From contig DYIY01000006.1 of assembly GCA_020723405.1 (NCBI GenBank), positions 62,001 to 126,000 on the forward strand: a stretch of 64,000 nucleotides of DNA. Reading direction: 5' to 3'. The position numbers and the translations under genes are program-made. The notes beneath the pieces were generated by a model that ran no database searches, was not told where the DNA came from, and saw only the letters and a program-made list of their open reading frames with translations. Shown piece after piece: positions 52,829 to 62,794 of the stretch. Position 1 is the first letter of the stretch. Each line of letters begins with the position of its first letter. Source of the DNA: Thiobacillus denitrificans. GTDB taxonomy: Bacteria; Pseudomonadota; Gammaproteobacteria; Burkholderiales; Thiobacillaceae.

Positions 52829-53431
52829 TCAGTCGATGCGGGTTTCCTGGGTCCGCGCCAGGCGCAGGCCGATCAGGCCCAGGCCGGCGAGCAACATGGC
52901 CCAGGTTTCCGCTTCGGGCACCGGACGGACGGCCATGACGCCCACGTAGGCGTAGGCATTGCCCGGGTACACCGCCACGTAGGCGCCGTTGCCGAAACTG
53001 AGGCCCCAGTAATTGGCCGTCCCGGGTACCGGGTCGTCGGTGTAGATGATCCGGCCGCCGTAGTCCTCGGCACCCAGGCCAAAGGGCCATTGGCTCCTGT
53101 CGGCCAGGGCTGTGGACAGATCGACGAACAGTTGTCCCAGGTCGCCGCCCATGGCGGCCGGCGGACTGCCGTCAGGGGGGGCTTCGACGCTGGGTAGCGC
53201 CCAGTCCGAGTAGCCACCCACCTTTTCCAGGTTCAGGCCGGCGACCCAGTCGATGGCGAAACCGGGAAAGCCATAGCTGGAGCCAAAGCCGATGCCGTGC
53301 AGCAGCCACATCCGCTGGGCCTCGGTATCCGTGAGGATGCCGGTGGCCGGGTCGTAGTCCAGGGCGGCCGCCGCCGGGGTGGGCAGGGCGGCGCAGATCG
53401 CCAGGGCCAGAGCATGGAGGAGGGTTTTCAT
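52829..53431 (-). CDS. PEP-CTERM sorting domain protein with variant PEA motif
   Basis: A 200-residue protein with a signal peptide (ALALAICAALPTPAAA), a body of DUF1566 type (MWLLHGIGFGSSYGF; GGYSDWALPSV; YYW-like GTANYWGLSFGNGAYVAVYPG), and a C-terminal signal reading VPEAETWAMLLAGLGLIG plus a tail with two arginines. PEA replaces the usual PEP, which may weaken exosortase recognition. It lies 26 bp after the upstream PEP-CTERM gene, so both are co-transcribed. Confidence 0.82.
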   Translation of the reverse strand: MKTLLHALALAICAALPTPAAAALDYDPATGILTDTEAQRMWLLHGIGFGSSYGFPGFAIDWVAGLNLEKVGGYSDWALPSVEAPPDGSPPAAMGGDLGQLFVDLSTALADRSQWPFGLGAEDYGGRIIYTDDPVPGTANYWGLSFGNGAYVAVYPGNAYAYVGVMAVRPVPEAETWAMLLAGLGLIGLRLARTQETRID

Positions 53432-53457
53432 GGGACTTTCCCTTTCAGCGTGGCCGT

Positions 53458-54147
53458 TCAGGTGCCGCGACCCCGCAACCGCAGGGCGGTCAGTCCGAGG
53501 CCGACGAGCAACATGGCCCAGGTTTCAGGTTCGGGGACCGGGGCCAGGGTCAGGCTGACCTGGGTGCCGGGATAGGCGGATTGTTGGACGCCCAGGGATT
53601 CATCCAGCCGATAGGAAATGGTGCCGTAGAGGAGGGCGGTCTGGCCCGGGTCCAACCAACCGTCGCCATCGTCGTCGAACGCCACGTAGTGGTCATATTG
53701 GGACAGGCCGGGCAGGCCCGAGGCCGGGTACAGGGCCGTGGCCAGGTCATAGCCGTAGGCCTGGTCGGTTTCGATGGCCAACTGGAAGATGACGTTCACA
53801 TAGGCCGACGACCAGGCGTGGGGGGGCTTCACCTGGCTGAACAAATCCCCGAAGCCGTTGATGTCGATTTGCAGTCCCCCATTGGCCAGGGGGGTGACCT
53901 GGGTATCCAGATGGGCGAAGGCCAGGGCGAACAGATCTTCGTCCGCCGCCTGGGCGTTCAGGTTGCCCGGATCGACGCCGGGATCGTACTGGTCGGCGAA
54001 GACCTGCAAGGCGAGCCCACCGTTGGCGCCCACCGAGGCGTTCGTATAGCGAATCTGCCAATCCAGGTCGGCGGCAGCCTGGGCCGAGGTGGCCGTACAG
54101 GCAAGCAAGCCCAGGGGGAGCAGGGATTTGATGGCTGAGGTTCTCAT
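53458..54147 (-). CDS. PEP-CTERM sorting domain protein
   Basis: A 229-residue protein: signal peptide (LLPLGLLACTATSAQA), a beta-rich body with an EF-hand-like stretch FDDDGDGWLDPGQTALLYG that could bind calcium, and the signal VPEPETWAMLLVGLGLTA with a tail RLRGRGT. It is the first gene of the PEP-CTERM array. ATG 54147 has AAGGAG upstream. A candidate sigma-54 promoter lies about 116 bp before the start. Confidence 0.83.
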   Translation of the reverse strand: MRTSAIKSLLPLGLLACTATSAQAAADLDWQIRYTNASVGANGGLALQVFADQYDPGVDPGNLNAQAADEDLFALAFAHLDTQVTPLANGGLQIDINGFGDLFSQVKPPHAWSSAYVNVIFQLAIETDQAYGYDLATALYPASGLPGLSQYDHYVAFDDDGDGWLDPGQTALLYGTISYRLDESLGVQQSAYPGTQVSLTLAPVPEPETWAMLLVGLGLTALRLRGRGT

Positions 54148-54501
54148 GATGACTCCTTTCGAGAGTTCCCCAACCGTTGCTGGCGCTTCGTCTTGCTTTG
54201 TCTTGGACGTGGGGCGACAGCCTCGAACTTCCTGGCGCCGTTCCTGTCGCTGATTTACCACAAGCAAAAACCAGGCCCAGGATTAAGTAAAAGCCTTATC
54301 GTGATGATTGTGCAGTGGTTTTCAAGACCGCTATATCCGAGTATTTGAATCGGAAAGTAAACAAATTCGACAATGACAATCAGAAGGGTGGGTCAGGAAC
54401 GCAACGGCATGCTGCGGCAAGAGTCACTGGGCCTGGGAGCAGGACCGTAGGCTGGGCTGTGTCATAATCCCAACCTTTCATTTCCAGCAATTTCCGCGTC
54501 C
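54148..54501. other. 354-bp divergent intergenic region, PEP-CTERM array and leuC
   Basis: It holds a candidate sigma-54 site for the PEP-CTERM array (54263-54278), an AT-rich stretch (54285-54375), and, close to leuC, CATAAT as a possible -10 element. I see no leader peptide with leucine codons and no T-box or terminator that would point to attenuation of leuC. Confidence 0.45.
54263..54278 (-). promoter_or_regulatory. Candidate sigma-54 promoter for the PEP-CTERM array
   Basis: Read on the minus strand: GGGCCTG-GTTT-TTGCT. GG-N10-GC spacing is right and the -12 element TTGCT is consensus; three of the other positions of TGGCACG differ. PEP-CTERM genes in some relatives are driven by sigma-54 with the PrsK/PrsR regulators, which supports the call. 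Confidence 0.45.
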
Positions 54502-55938
54502 ATGAACGCCTCCACCCTCTACGACAAACTCTGGGACGCCCACGTGGTCCACGTGGAGCCGGACGGCACGGCCCTGATCTACATCGACCGGCAACTGGTC
54601 CACGAAGTCACCAGCCCCCAGGCCTTCGAAGGCCTGAAGATGAACGGGCGGAAGCCCTGGCGATTGGCCTCCCTGCTGGCCACGCCGGACCACAACATCC
54701 CCACCATCCACCGGGATCAGGGCATCGCCGATCCGGTGTCGCGCACCCAGGTGGAGACCCTGGACGCCAACTGCGCCGAGTTCGGCATCACCGAGTTCGG
54801 CATGAACGATCCGCGCCAGGGCATCGTCCACGTCATTGGTCCGGAACAGGGCTTCACCCAGCCGGGCATGACCCTGGTGTGCGGCGACTCCCACACCAGC
54901 ACCCACGGCGCCTTTGGCACCCTGGCCTTTGGCATCGGCACCTCGGAAGTGGAGCACGTGCTGGCCACCCAGTGCCTGTGGCAGAAGAAGGCCAAGGCCA
55001 TGCAGGTGCGGGTGGAGGGGGAATTGCCCTTCGGCGTCACCGCAAAGGACGTGGCCCTGGCGGTGATCGGCAGGATCGGCACCGCAGGCGGCACGGGCTT
55101 TGCCCTGGAATTTGCCGGTTCGGCCATCCGCAGCCTGTCCATGGAAGGGCGCATGACTCTGTGCAACATGGCCATCGAAGCCGGGGCCCGGGCGGGCATG
55201 GTGGCGGTGGACGAAAAGACCGTGGAATACATGCGCGGCCGGCCCTATTCCCCCCGGGGCGAGCAGTTCGAGCAGGCGGCCGCCTATTGGCGCAGCCTGG
55301 TCTCCGATGCGGACGCCCGGTTCGACGCCGTGGTGGAACTGGATGCGGCCGCCATCAAGCCCCAGGTCACCTGGGGCACGTCCCCGGAGATGGTGGTGGC
55401 CGTGGACGAGCAGGTCCCCGACCCGGCCCAGGCTCCGAACAGTGTCAAGAAATCCGACTGGGAGCGGGCCCTCGCTTACATGGGGCTTCGTGCCAACACC
55501 CCCATGGCCGATATTGCCGTGGACAAGGTGTTCGTTGGCTCCTGCACCAACTCCCGCATCGAGGACCTGCGCGATGCGGCCAAGGTGGCCCAGTGGGCGG
55601 TGGCGCGGAACCGCAAGGTTGCGGGCAACGTCAAACTGGCCATGGTGGTGCCGGGTTCCGGGCTGGTGAAGGCCCAGGCGGAAGCCGAGGGCCTGGACAA
55701 GGTGTTCACCGCCGCCGGCTTCGAGTGGCGGGATCCGGGCTGCTCCATGTGTCTGGCCATGAACGCGGACCGGTTGGAGCCGGGCGAGCGTTGTGCGTCC
55801 ACCTCCAACCGCAATTTCGAGGGCCGCCAGGGCCAGGGCGGGCGCACCCATCTGGTGAGCCCCGCCATGGCGGCGGCGGCGGCCGTGTTCGGCCATTTCG
55901 TGGACGTGCGTGATCTGGCAAACGAGGTGATGCAATGA
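54502..55938 (+). CDS. leuC: 3-isopropylmalate dehydratase large subunit
   Basis: A 478-residue aconitase-family enzyme with three [4Fe-4S] cluster ligands: C348 in VGSCTNSR and C414/C417 in GCSMCLAMN. With LeuD it isomerises 2- to 3-isopropylmalate in leucine synthesis. The stop overlaps the start of the entericidin gene (ATGA). Confidence 0.97.
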   Translation: MNASTLYDKLWDAHVVHVEPDGTALIYIDRQLVHEVTSPQAFEGLKMNGRKPWRLASLLATPDHNIPTIHRDQGIADPVSRTQVETLDANCAEFGITEFGMNDPRQGIVHVIGPEQGFTQPGMTLVCGDSHTSTHGAFGTLAFGIGTSEVEHVLATQCLWQKKAKAMQVRVEGELPFGVTAKDVALAVIGRIGTAGGTGFALEFAGSAIRSLSMEGRMTLCNMAIEAGARAGMVAVDEKTVEYMRGRPYSPRGEQFEQAAAYWRSLVSDADARFDAVVELDAAAIKPQVTWGTSPEMVVAVDEQVPDPAQAPNSVKKSDWERALAYMGLRANTPMADIAVDKVFVGSCTNSRIEDLRDAAKVAQWAVARNRKVAGNVKLAMVVPGSGLVKAQAEAEGLDKVFTAAGFEWRDPGCSMCLAMNADRLEPGERCASTSNRNFEGRQGQGGRTHLVSPAMAAAAAVFGHFVDVRDLANEVMQ

Positions 55939-56096
55939 CGACCCCGCAAAAATGGATCCTGTTGGGCGTGGTGAAGGTGGCGGTGCTGGCCGTGGCCATC
56001 GGCGTGGTGTTCAGCATGTACGGTTGCAATACCGTGCGCGGCATCGGCCAGGACATCGAGAAGGCCGGTGACGCCATCCAGAGGTCTGCCAAATGA
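55935..56096 (+). CDS. Entericidin-like small lipoprotein
   Basis: A 53-residue protein. A hydrophobic signal ([21 protein letters not shown]) ends in YGC at C31, followed by [19 protein letters not shown], which matches the entericidin A/B pattern of small outer-membrane lipoproteins. Its lipobox (SMYGC) is not canonical. It sits between leuC and leuD and overlaps both by four bases (ATGA twice), so translation of the three genes is coupled. A tie to leucine synthesis is not known; entericidins are linked to stationary-phase envelope effects. Confidence 0.85.
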   Translation: MTTPQKWILLGVVKVAVLAVAIGVVFSMYGCNTVRGIGQDIEKAGDAIQRSAK

Positions 56097-56731
56097 AGCC
56101 CTTCGTCAAACTGGACGGGCTGGTGGCCCCCCTGGACCGGGCCAACGTGGACACCGACGCCATCATCCCCAAGCAGTTCCTCAAGTCCATCAAGCGGGCC
56201 GGTTTCGGCCCCTACGCCTTCGACGAGTGGCGCTATCTGGACCACGGGGAGCCGGGCATGGATTGCAGCACCCGGCCCCTGAACCCGGATTTCGTCCTCA
56301 ACCAGGCCCGCTACCAGGGCGCCTCCGTGCTGCTGGCCCGGGAGAACTTCGGTTGCGGCTCCAGCCGGGAGCACGCCCCCTGGGCCCTGGAGGACTACGG
56401 CTTCCGGGCCATCATCGCCCCGTCCTTCGCCGACATCTTCTACAACAACTGCTTCAAGAACGGCGTGCTGCCCATCGTGCTGCCCGCCGAGGCGGTGGAC
56501 CGCCTGTTCGGGGAAACCCTGGCCGCCGCGGGCTATCGCCTGACCGTGGACCTGGCCGCCCAGACGGTGGCCACCCCCGCCGGCGAAACCTTCGCCTTCA
56601 CGGTGGACCCGGAGCGCAAGCACCGGCTGCTGAACGGTCTGGACGACATCAGCCTGACCCTCAAGTTCACCGACAAGATCCAGGCCTATGAAGCCCGTCG
56701 CAAGGGCGAGGCCCCCTGGTTGTTTGCCTGA
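56093..56731 (+). CDS. leuD: 3-isopropylmalate dehydratase small subunit
   Basis: A 212-residue LeuD ([59 protein letters not shown]). It completes the LeuCD active site. The start overlaps the entericidin stop; leuB follows after 10 bp with AAAGGA upstream. Confidence 0.97.
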   Translation: MKPFVKLDGLVAPLDRANVDTDAIIPKQFLKSIKRAGFGPYAFDEWRYLDHGEPGMDCSTRPLNPDFVLNQARYQGASVLLARENFGCGSSREHAPWALEDYGFRAIIAPSFADIFYNNCFKNGVLPIVLPAEAVDRLFGETLAAAGYRLTVDLAAQTVATPAGETFAFTVDPERKHRLLNGLDDISLTLKFTDKIQAYEARRKGEAPWLFA

Positions 56732-56741
56732 AAGGAAAGAA

Positions 56742-57803
56742 ATGAAGATCGCGGTTCTGCCGGGTGACGGCATCGGCACGGAAATCGTCGCCCAGGCCAT
56801 GAAGGTGCTGGACGTGCTCAAGCGCGACGGCATGAAGATCGAGACCGAGGAGGCCGCCATCGGCGGAGCCGGCTACGACACGGCCGGCGATCCCCTGCCC
56901 GAGTCCACCCTGAAGCTGTCCCGGGCCGCCGACGCGGTGCTGCTGGGCGCCGTGGGCGGCCCCCAGTACGACACCCTGGACCGGCCCCTGCGTCCGGAAC
57001 GGGGCCTCCTGCGCATCCGCAAGGAACTCAACCTGTTCGCCAACCTGCGGCCGGCCCTGCTTTACCCGGAACTGGCTTCCGCTTCCACCCTGAAGCCCGA
57101 GGTGGTGTCCGGCCTGGACATCATGATCGTGCGGGAACTGACCGGCGACGTGTATTTCGGCCAGCCCCGGGGCATCGAAGTCCGGGATGGGGAGCGCTGG
57201 GGCTACAACACCATGATCTATTCCGAGAGCGAAGTGCGCCGGGTGGCCCACGTGGCCTTCGGCATCGCCATGAAGCGGGGCAGGAAGCTGTGCTCCGTGG
57301 AAAAGGCCAACGTGCTGGAATGCTCCGAGCTGTGGAAGGAAGTGGTGGCCGAGGTGGCCAGGGAATACCCGGAAGTGGCCCTGTCCACCATGTACGTGGA
57401 CAACGCCGCCATGCAACTGGTGCGCAACCCCAAGCAGTTCGACGTGATCGTCACCGGCAACATCTTCGGCGACATCCTGTCCGACGAGGCCTCCATGCTG
57501 TCCGGTTCCATCGGCATGCTGCCCTCGGCTTCCCTGGACGAGCACAACAAGGGCATGTACGAGCCCATCCACGGTTCCGCCCCGGACATCGCCGGCAAGG
57601 ACCTGGCCAACCCCCTGGCCACCATCCTGTCCGTGTCCATGATGTTCAAGTACACCTTCAACGACCAGGCCACCGCCGACCGCATCGACAACGCGGTGAA
57701 GAAGGTCATCGCCCAGGGTTACCGCACCGGCGACATCTGGACCGAGGGGTGCCAGCGGGTGTCCTGCTCCGGCATGGGCGACGCGGTGGTGGCGGGGATG
57801 TGA
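56742..57803 (+). CDS. leuB: 3-isopropylmalate dehydrogenase
   Basis: A 353-residue enzyme with the NAD-dependent isocitrate/isopropylmalate dehydrogenase signature [24 protein letters not shown] and the [18 protein letters not shown] segment. It oxidises and decarboxylates 3-isopropylmalate. The start ATG 56742 follows AAAGGA. Confidence 0.97.
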   Translation: MKIAVLPGDGIGTEIVAQAMKVLDVLKRDGMKIETEEAAIGGAGYDTAGDPLPESTLKLSRAADAVLLGAVGGPQYDTLDRPLRPERGLLRIRKELNLFANLRPALLYPELASASTLKPEVVSGLDIMIVRELTGDVYFGQPRGIEVRDGERWGYNTMIYSESEVRRVAHVAFGIAMKRGRKLCSVEKANVLECSELWKEVVAEVAREYPEVALSTMYVDNAAMQLVRNPKQFDVIVTGNIFGDILSDEASMLSGSIGMLPSASLDEHNKGMYEPIHGSAPDIAGKDLANPLATILSVSMMFKYTFNDQATADRIDNAVKKVIAQGYRTGDIWTEGCQRVSCSGMGDAVVAGM

Positions 57804-57807
57804 ATCT

Positions 57808-57902
57808 GGTCGGTAGCTGGTAGTTGGTAGTCTGTAGCTTTGAGCTTCCGCGCCTTTGGCGCGCAAACATAAGCTACCGACTACCGACTACCGGCTACCC
57901 GC
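57808..57902. repeat. Inverted repeat between leuB and asd
   Basis: Left arm 57808-57840 and right arm 57870-57902 are imperfect inverted copies built from GGTAGTCGGTAGCTT-like units; a smaller hairpin (CGCGCC-TTT-GGCGCG) sits in the loop. Each arm is itself an internal short tandem repeat (ACTACCG). It ends just before the asd ribosome site. Confidence 0.8.
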
Positions 57903-57918
57903 TAAAAAGGAGATTGCA

Positions 57919-59031
57919 ATGAAACGAGTTGGATTGATCGGCTGGCGCGGCATGGTGGGCTCGGTGCTCATGGGCCGCATGAAGGAAGAACGGGATTTCG
58001 ATCTCATCGATCCGGTGTTCTTCACCACCTCCAACGTGGGCGGCAAGGGTCCCGACATCGGCAAGGACGTGCCCCCCCTCAAGGATGCCAACAGCGTGGA
58101 CGAGCTGAAGGCCATGGACGTGATCATCACCTGCCAGGGCGGCGATTACACCAAGGCGGTGTACCCGCAGCTCATGGAAAGCGGCTGGAAGGGCTACTGG
58201 ATCGACGCGGCCTCCACCCTGCGCATGAAGGACGACGCCATCATCATCCTGGACCCGGTCAACAAGGGCGTGATCCAGGACGGCCTGGCCAAGGGCGTCA
58301 AGACTTACGTGGGCGGCAACTGCACCGTGTCCCTCATGCTCATGGCCATCGGCGGCCTGTTCGACAAGGGTTTGGTGGAATGGATCGCCCCCCAGACCTA
58401 CCAGGCGGCCTCCGGCGCCGGTGCCCGCAACATGCGGGAACTGCTGCAACAGATGGGCGCGGTGAACGGCGAGGTCAAGTCCCTGCTGGACGACCCGGCC
58501 TCCGCCATCCTGGACATCGATCGCAAGGTCACCGACTTCATCCGTTCCGACCGCTATCCCCTGGACGCCTGGCCGGTGCCCCTGGCCGCTTCCCTGATTC
58601 CCTGGATCGACGTGCAACTGGAATCCGGCCAGTCCAAGGAAGAGTGGAAAGCCCAGGTGGAGGCCAACAAGATCCTCGGCCGCTCGGACCGGCAGATCCC
58701 CATCGACGGCCTGTGCGTGCGGGTGGGCGCCATGCGCTGCCACTCCCAGGCCCTGACCATCAAGATGACCAAGGACGTGCCCCTGGACGAGATCCACGGC
58801 ATCATCGCCGAGCACAACGCCTGGGTGAAGGTGGTGCCCAACGACCGGCAGATCACCATGGAACAGCTCACTCCCGCCGCCGTCACCGGCACCCTCACCG
58901 TGCCCGTCGGGCGCATGCGCAAGCTCAACATGGGCCAGGACTACCTGTCTGCCTTCACCGTGGGTGACCAGTTGCTGTGGGGGGCCGCCGAGCCCCTGCG
59001 GCGGATGCTGCGCATCCTGCTGGAAGGCTGA
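57919..59031 (+). CDS. asd: Aspartate-semialdehyde dehydrogenase
   Basis: A 370-residue enzyme of the gamma-proteobacterial-type Asd. N-terminal NADP loop [14 protein letters not shown], catalytic C135 in [10 protein letters not shown], and [15 protein letters not shown] later. It makes aspartate semialdehyde for lysine, threonine, methionine and diaminopimelate. AAGGAG precedes the ATG. Confidence 0.97.
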   Translation: MKRVGLIGWRGMVGSVLMGRMKEERDFDLIDPVFFTTSNVGGKGPDIGKDVPPLKDANSVDELKAMDVIITCQGGDYTKAVYPQLMESGWKGYWIDAASTLRMKDDAIIILDPVNKGVIQDGLAKGVKTYVGGNCTVSLMLMAIGGLFDKGLVEWIAPQTYQAASGAGARNMRELLQQMGAVNGEVKSLLDDPASAILDIDRKVTDFIRSDRYPLDAWPVPLAASLIPWIDVQLESGQSKEEWKAQVEANKILGRSDRQIPIDGLCVRVGAMRCHSQALTIKMTKDVPLDEIHGIIAEHNAWVKVVPNDRQITMEQLTPAAVTGTLTVPVGRMRKLNMGQDYLSAFTVGDQLLWGAAEPLRRMLRILLEG

Positions 59032-59032
59032 G

Positions 59033-59971
59033 TTGGCGACCCGGGAAAGCGGTTCCCAATTCGATCTGGCCATCCTGGGGGCGGACGATCCCCTGGGCGG
59101 GGCCATCCTCGGCCTGCTGGACAGCAGGGAAATGCCGGTGGGGCGGCTCCATGCCCTGACTCTGGGGGAAGCCGAGACCTCGGTCTCCTTCCAGGGGCAG
59201 GATTGGCCCTGTGAATCGGCAGAGCAGTTCGACTTCGGCCAGGCCCAGGCCCTGGTGGTGGCCAGCCGTCGTCCGGCAGCCCAGCGCCTGGTGGAACAGG
59301 TCAGGGCCCGGCATCCGCACATGCCCATCCTCCTGGTGGACCAGGTGGACCCGGCCCCGGTTCAGGCCGTGACCCCGATCCTGCGCGCCCTGACCGCCCT
59401 GGGCGGGGCCGCGACGGGCGATGCCTGGGTGGCTCTGCCGGCCGCCTATGGGGGCCAGGATGGGGTCGAGGAACTGGCCAGCCAGGCCCGGGCCCTGTTC
59501 CAGATGGAAAGCCCCGATGCCGAGGTGTTTCCCATCCAGATGGCATTCAACCTGCAACCTTACGGCGGCCCGGCCGAAGAATCCCAACAGGAAAATCGCC
59601 TGGCCGAGGCACTGGCCCATCGGGTGCCCGATGCGGAGGTGGGTTTCAGCCAGATCTGGGCTCCCCTGTTCTTCGGCGCCGCCATCGTACTTCACGTCCG
59701 CACTACCCGGCCGGTGACCGTGGAAGCGGTGCGGGCCAGCCTGGCCCACCGGGAGGAGGTGGTGCTCATGGAGGCGGAACTGCCTGCTGCCACGCCTACG
59801 CCCGCCACCGATGCCCAGGCCAGCGACGCGGTCTTTGTCAGCCGCATCCGCCACGACGGTCGCCGCCTGCGCTTCTGGCTGGTGTGCGATCCCATCCAAC
59901 TGGAAGCCGCGCGGATGGTGGAGATTGTGGAAAATTGGATTGATAAGCCCGTTGATTCAATGCTAACGTAA
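59033..59971 (+). CDS. USG-1 type Asd paralog lacking the catalytic cysteine
   Basis: A 312-residue protein of the aspartate-semialdehyde dehydrogenase fold. N-terminal FDLAILGADDPLGGAILGLLDSRE keeps the Rossmann pattern, and the C-terminal half (FGAAIVLHVRTTRPVTVEAV) aligns in layout with Asd. The catalytic cysteine region is replaced by VALPAAYGG. It resembles the E. coli USG-1 protein, of unknown function. The start is probably TTG 59033, with GGAAGG nine bases upstream; it begins one base after asd ends. Confidence 0.8.
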   Translation: MATRESGSQFDLAILGADDPLGGAILGLLDSREMPVGRLHALTLGEAETSVSFQGQDWPCESAEQFDFGQAQALVVASRRPAAQRLVEQVRARHPHMPILLVDQVDPAPVQAVTPILRALTALGGAATGDAWVALPAAYGGQDGVEELASQARALFQMESPDAEVFPIQMAFNLQPYGGPAEESQQENRLAEALAHRVPDAEVGFSQIWAPLFFGAAIVLHVRTTRPVTVEAVRASLAHREEVVLMEAELPAATPTPATDAQASDAVFVSRIRHDGRRLRFWLVCDPIQLEAARMVEIVENWIDKPVDSMLT

Positions 59972-60085
59972 GAATTCCTTCAGATAGTGCGCCTAACTCC
60001 ATGACATGCTTCAAGAAATCGGGTTGGTGGGGAGTCGGGACTACGCAGTTTCCTGCGCAGGTTTGAGGTCAATAAAGGCGAAGCG

Positions 60086-62794
60086 ATGAATAAGTCCATG
60101 AAAATCAGTGGGTTGGTATGGGCATTACTCCTGGCATCCGGGGTGGCCGGGGCAGCGGGATTGGGCAGGTTGACCGTCCAGTCATCCCTGGGGCAGCCCC
60201 TCAGGGCGGAAATCGAACTGCTTTCCGTCAGCAAGGATGAGTTGTCAGGCATCACGGCCAAGGTGGCCAGTGCCGAGGCCTTCCGCCAGGCGCGGATGGA
60301 CCGGACCGAGGCGCTGGGCAACCTGCGCTTTGCCGTGGACCAGCGGGCCAACGGCCAGCCCGTGCTGCGCATCTCGTCCACTTCCAGCCTCTCCGACCCT
60401 TTTCTGGACCTGTTGATCGAACTCAACTGGAGTTCCGGCCGCCTGATCCGCGAATACACCATCCTCCTCGACCCGCCCACGGACGGCAAAGCCGCGGAAA
60501 CGCCCAAGGCGCCGGTCCTGCCCGAAGCCGGCCGGAACGGCGAAAGCAAGCCGGCTCCTGCCCCGGCCGCCAGCCAGGAGCCCAGGCCCACCGAGACTCA
60601 ACCGGCCAAGCCCGCCGTGAGCACCCCGCCGGCCCCGAGCCGTTACGGCCCGGTCAAATCCGGCGAAACCCTGCGCGGTATCGCCGGCAAGGTGAAGAGT
60701 GACGAAGTCACCCTCGAACAGATGATGGTGAGCCTGTTCCAGGCCAACAAGGGCGCCTTCTACGAAGGCAACATGAACCGCCTGAAGAAGGGCCAGGTGC
60801 TGAGCGTGCCGGAAGCCAAGACGGCCATCGTCACCCCACCCCGAGAGGCCGCCCGCACCGTCCAGGGCCACTACGAGCAGTGGCATGCCTACCGCCGCAA
60901 AGTGGCGGAAATGGCCGACACCCTGCCGCCCGCCGCCGATCAGGCAGCCGGCAAGATCACCCCCAAGGCCCAGGACAAGGCCGCTCCGCCCCCCGCCGTA
61001 GCCCAGGACGTGCTGAAACTGTCCAAGGGGGAGCCCGGTGCTGCCGGCAAGGCCGACGCCAAGACCCAGGAACGGCTGCGGGCCATGGAAGAGGAAGTGG
61101 CCGCCAAGAGCCGGGCCCTGCAAGAGGCCCAGGATCGTGTGGGCCAGTTGGAACGCACGGTGCGGGACATGCAGAAGCTCCTGGAAATGAAGGCCCAGGA
61201 AGCCGCCAAGGCCCCTCCGGCCCCAACCCCTGCCCCGGCGCCCGTCACGCCCCCGCCCGTTGTGGCCCAGCCCCCGGTTGCGGAACCTCCCGTCGCCGAA
61301 TCCCCGGCGCCGGCTCCAGAGGTCAAGAAGCCCACCGTCAGCCCAGCGCCCGCCAAGCTGCCGGAAAAGGAAGCCGAGTCTCCGAGCTGGATCTCCACTT
61401 TCTTCCAGAACCCCCTTTACATCGGCGGGGTGGTGGTGGCCGTGCTGCTGTCCGGTCTGCTCTGGATGATGATGGTGGGCAGTCGCCGCCGCCAGGGACT
61501 CACCAAGTTCGAGGACAGCGTCATGACCGGCGGCGAGTTCAAGCCCACCGGATCCGTCTTCACGTCCCCCGCCGGCACTACGGCCCCCGCTCCGGGTGCC
61601 ACCACCGAGGGCAGCATGCTGCTCACCGACTTCAGCCGGCTGGGCATGGGAGCCATCGACAGCCATGAAGTGGACCCCATCGCCGAGGCCGAGGTCTACA
61701 TGGCCTATGGCCGGGATGCCCAGGCCGAGGAGATCCTCAAGGAGGCCCTGGGCAAGGATCCCAGCCGCCACGAGATCGCCCTGAAGCTGCTGGAGATCTA
61801 CGCCTCCCGCAAGGACACCATGGCCTTCGAGACCACGGCCAGCGAGCTCTACGCCGGCCTGGGCGGCCAGAACACCCCGGTCTGGCAGCGGGCCGCGGAA
61901 ATGGGCCGCAGCATCGATCCGGACAATCCCCTCTACCGGGTGGCTCCCAGCGTGGGCGGCATGGCACCTGCGATGGCCGCCGCCGCAGCGGCAGTCGTGG
62001 CGCCAGCGCCCGTCGCCGAGCCGGTGTCTGCACCCGAACCTGTCCAGGACCAGGGGCTGGAATTCCCCACGTCCCTGGATGCGGGATGGGGCGATGAGGC
62101 CCCCGTGGCCCCGCCCGCCAAGGAAGAACCCGCCTACAACCTGGACGACACCCTCATCTTCGAGCGGAACCCTGCCTTCGCTGAGGCCGCAGCCCATGGA
62201 ATCCCGCCCGTCCCTGAACCGGAGCCGGCCCCGGTTTCCGCCGAGCCCATGGAGATGACCCTGCCGGATACCGGCCTGGACATGCTGGAACCCTTCCCGG
62301 CGGACAACAGCCTGGAGATGCCTGCGGCGGACGTGGCCGAGGCCGTGGCCCAGGAAGCGGACGATCTGGACGGCGGCATGGACTTCGACCTGCCTGCCCC
62401 GAGGCCCGAACCCGAGTCCGTTGCCGTCCCGGAACTGGATTTGACCGGAATCGACCTGGACCTGGAAACCCCCAGCCTGGAGCCGGTCGAACCGGCCGAG
62501 GTGGAGTTTGCCCCGGATCTGGACTTCGCCCCGGAGGCGCCCGCTGAAGTGGTTCCGGCGGCTTTGGAGGAAATTCCCATCGCGCCCATGGAAGAAACCA
62601 TGGCCGAGACCCCCGCCAGTGAGGACATCGATCCGGAACTGCGCGAGGAAGTGAACACCAAGCTGGATCTGGCCAAGGCCTATCTGGAAATGGGTGACCG
62701 GGAAGGTGCCCGGGAGATTCTCCAGGAAGTCCTCAACGAGGGGGACGGCGGCCAGAAGGCGGAAGCCAACCGGCTGCTGGCAGAGGCGGGCTGA
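60086..62794 (+). CDS. fimV: FimV/HubP family polar hub protein
   Basis: A 902-residue protein. Signal peptide to about 24; FimV N-terminal domain (LGRLTVQSSLGQPLRAEIELL; STSSLSDPFLDLLIELNWSSGRLIREYTILLDPP); LysM domain at about 186-248; coiled coil at about 325-375; Pro/Ala-rich stretch; one membrane helix at about 446-466; long acidic cytoplasmic region; C-terminal FimV domain (849-901) with TPR-like ELREEVNTKLDLAKAYLEMGD. FimV/HubP proteins organise the cell pole for type IV pili, chemotaxis and c-di-GMP control. The preceding gap (114 bp) shows no clear promoter. Confidence 0.93.
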   Translation: MNKSMKISGLVWALLLASGVAGAAGLGRLTVQSSLGQPLRAEIELLSVSKDELSGITAKVASAEAFRQARMDRTEALGNLRFAVDQRANGQPVLRISSTSSLSDPFLDLLIELNWSSGRLIREYTILLDPPTDGKAAETPKAPVLPEAGRNGESKPAPAPAASQEPRPTETQPAKPAVSTPPAPSRYGPVKSGETLRGIAGKVKSDEVTLEQMMVSLFQANKGAFYEGNMNRLKKGQVLSVPEAKTAIVTPPREAARTVQGHYEQWHAYRRKVAEMADTLPPAADQAAGKITPKAQDKAAPPPAVAQDVLKLSKGEPGAAGKADAKTQERLRAMEEEVAAKSRALQEAQDRVGQLERTVRDMQKLLEMKAQEAAKAPPAPTPAPAPVTPPPVVAQPPVAEPPVAESPAPAPEVKKPTVSPAPAKLPEKEAESPSWISTFFQNPLYIGGVVVAVLLSGLLWMMMVGSRRRQGLTKFEDSVMTGGEFKPTGSVFTSPAGTTAPAPGATTEGSMLLTDFSRLGMGAIDSHEVDPIAEAEVYMAYGRDAQAEEILKEALGKDPSRHEIALKLLEIYASRKDTMAFETTASELYAGLGGQNTPVWQRAAEMGRSIDPDNPLYRVAPSVGGMAPAMAAAAAAVVAPAPVAEPVSAPEPVQDQGLEFPTSLDAGWGDEAPVAPPAKEEPAYNLDDTLIFERNPAFAEAAAHGIPPVPEPEPAPVSAEPMEMTLPDTGLDMLEPFPADNSLEMPAADVAEAVAQEADDLDGGMDFDLPAPRPEPESVAVPELDLTGIDLDLETPSLEPVEPAEVEFAPDLDFAPEAPAEVVPAALEEIPIAPMEETMAETPASEDIDPELREEVNTKLDLAKAYLEMGDREGAREILQEVLNEGDGGQKAEANRLLAEAG

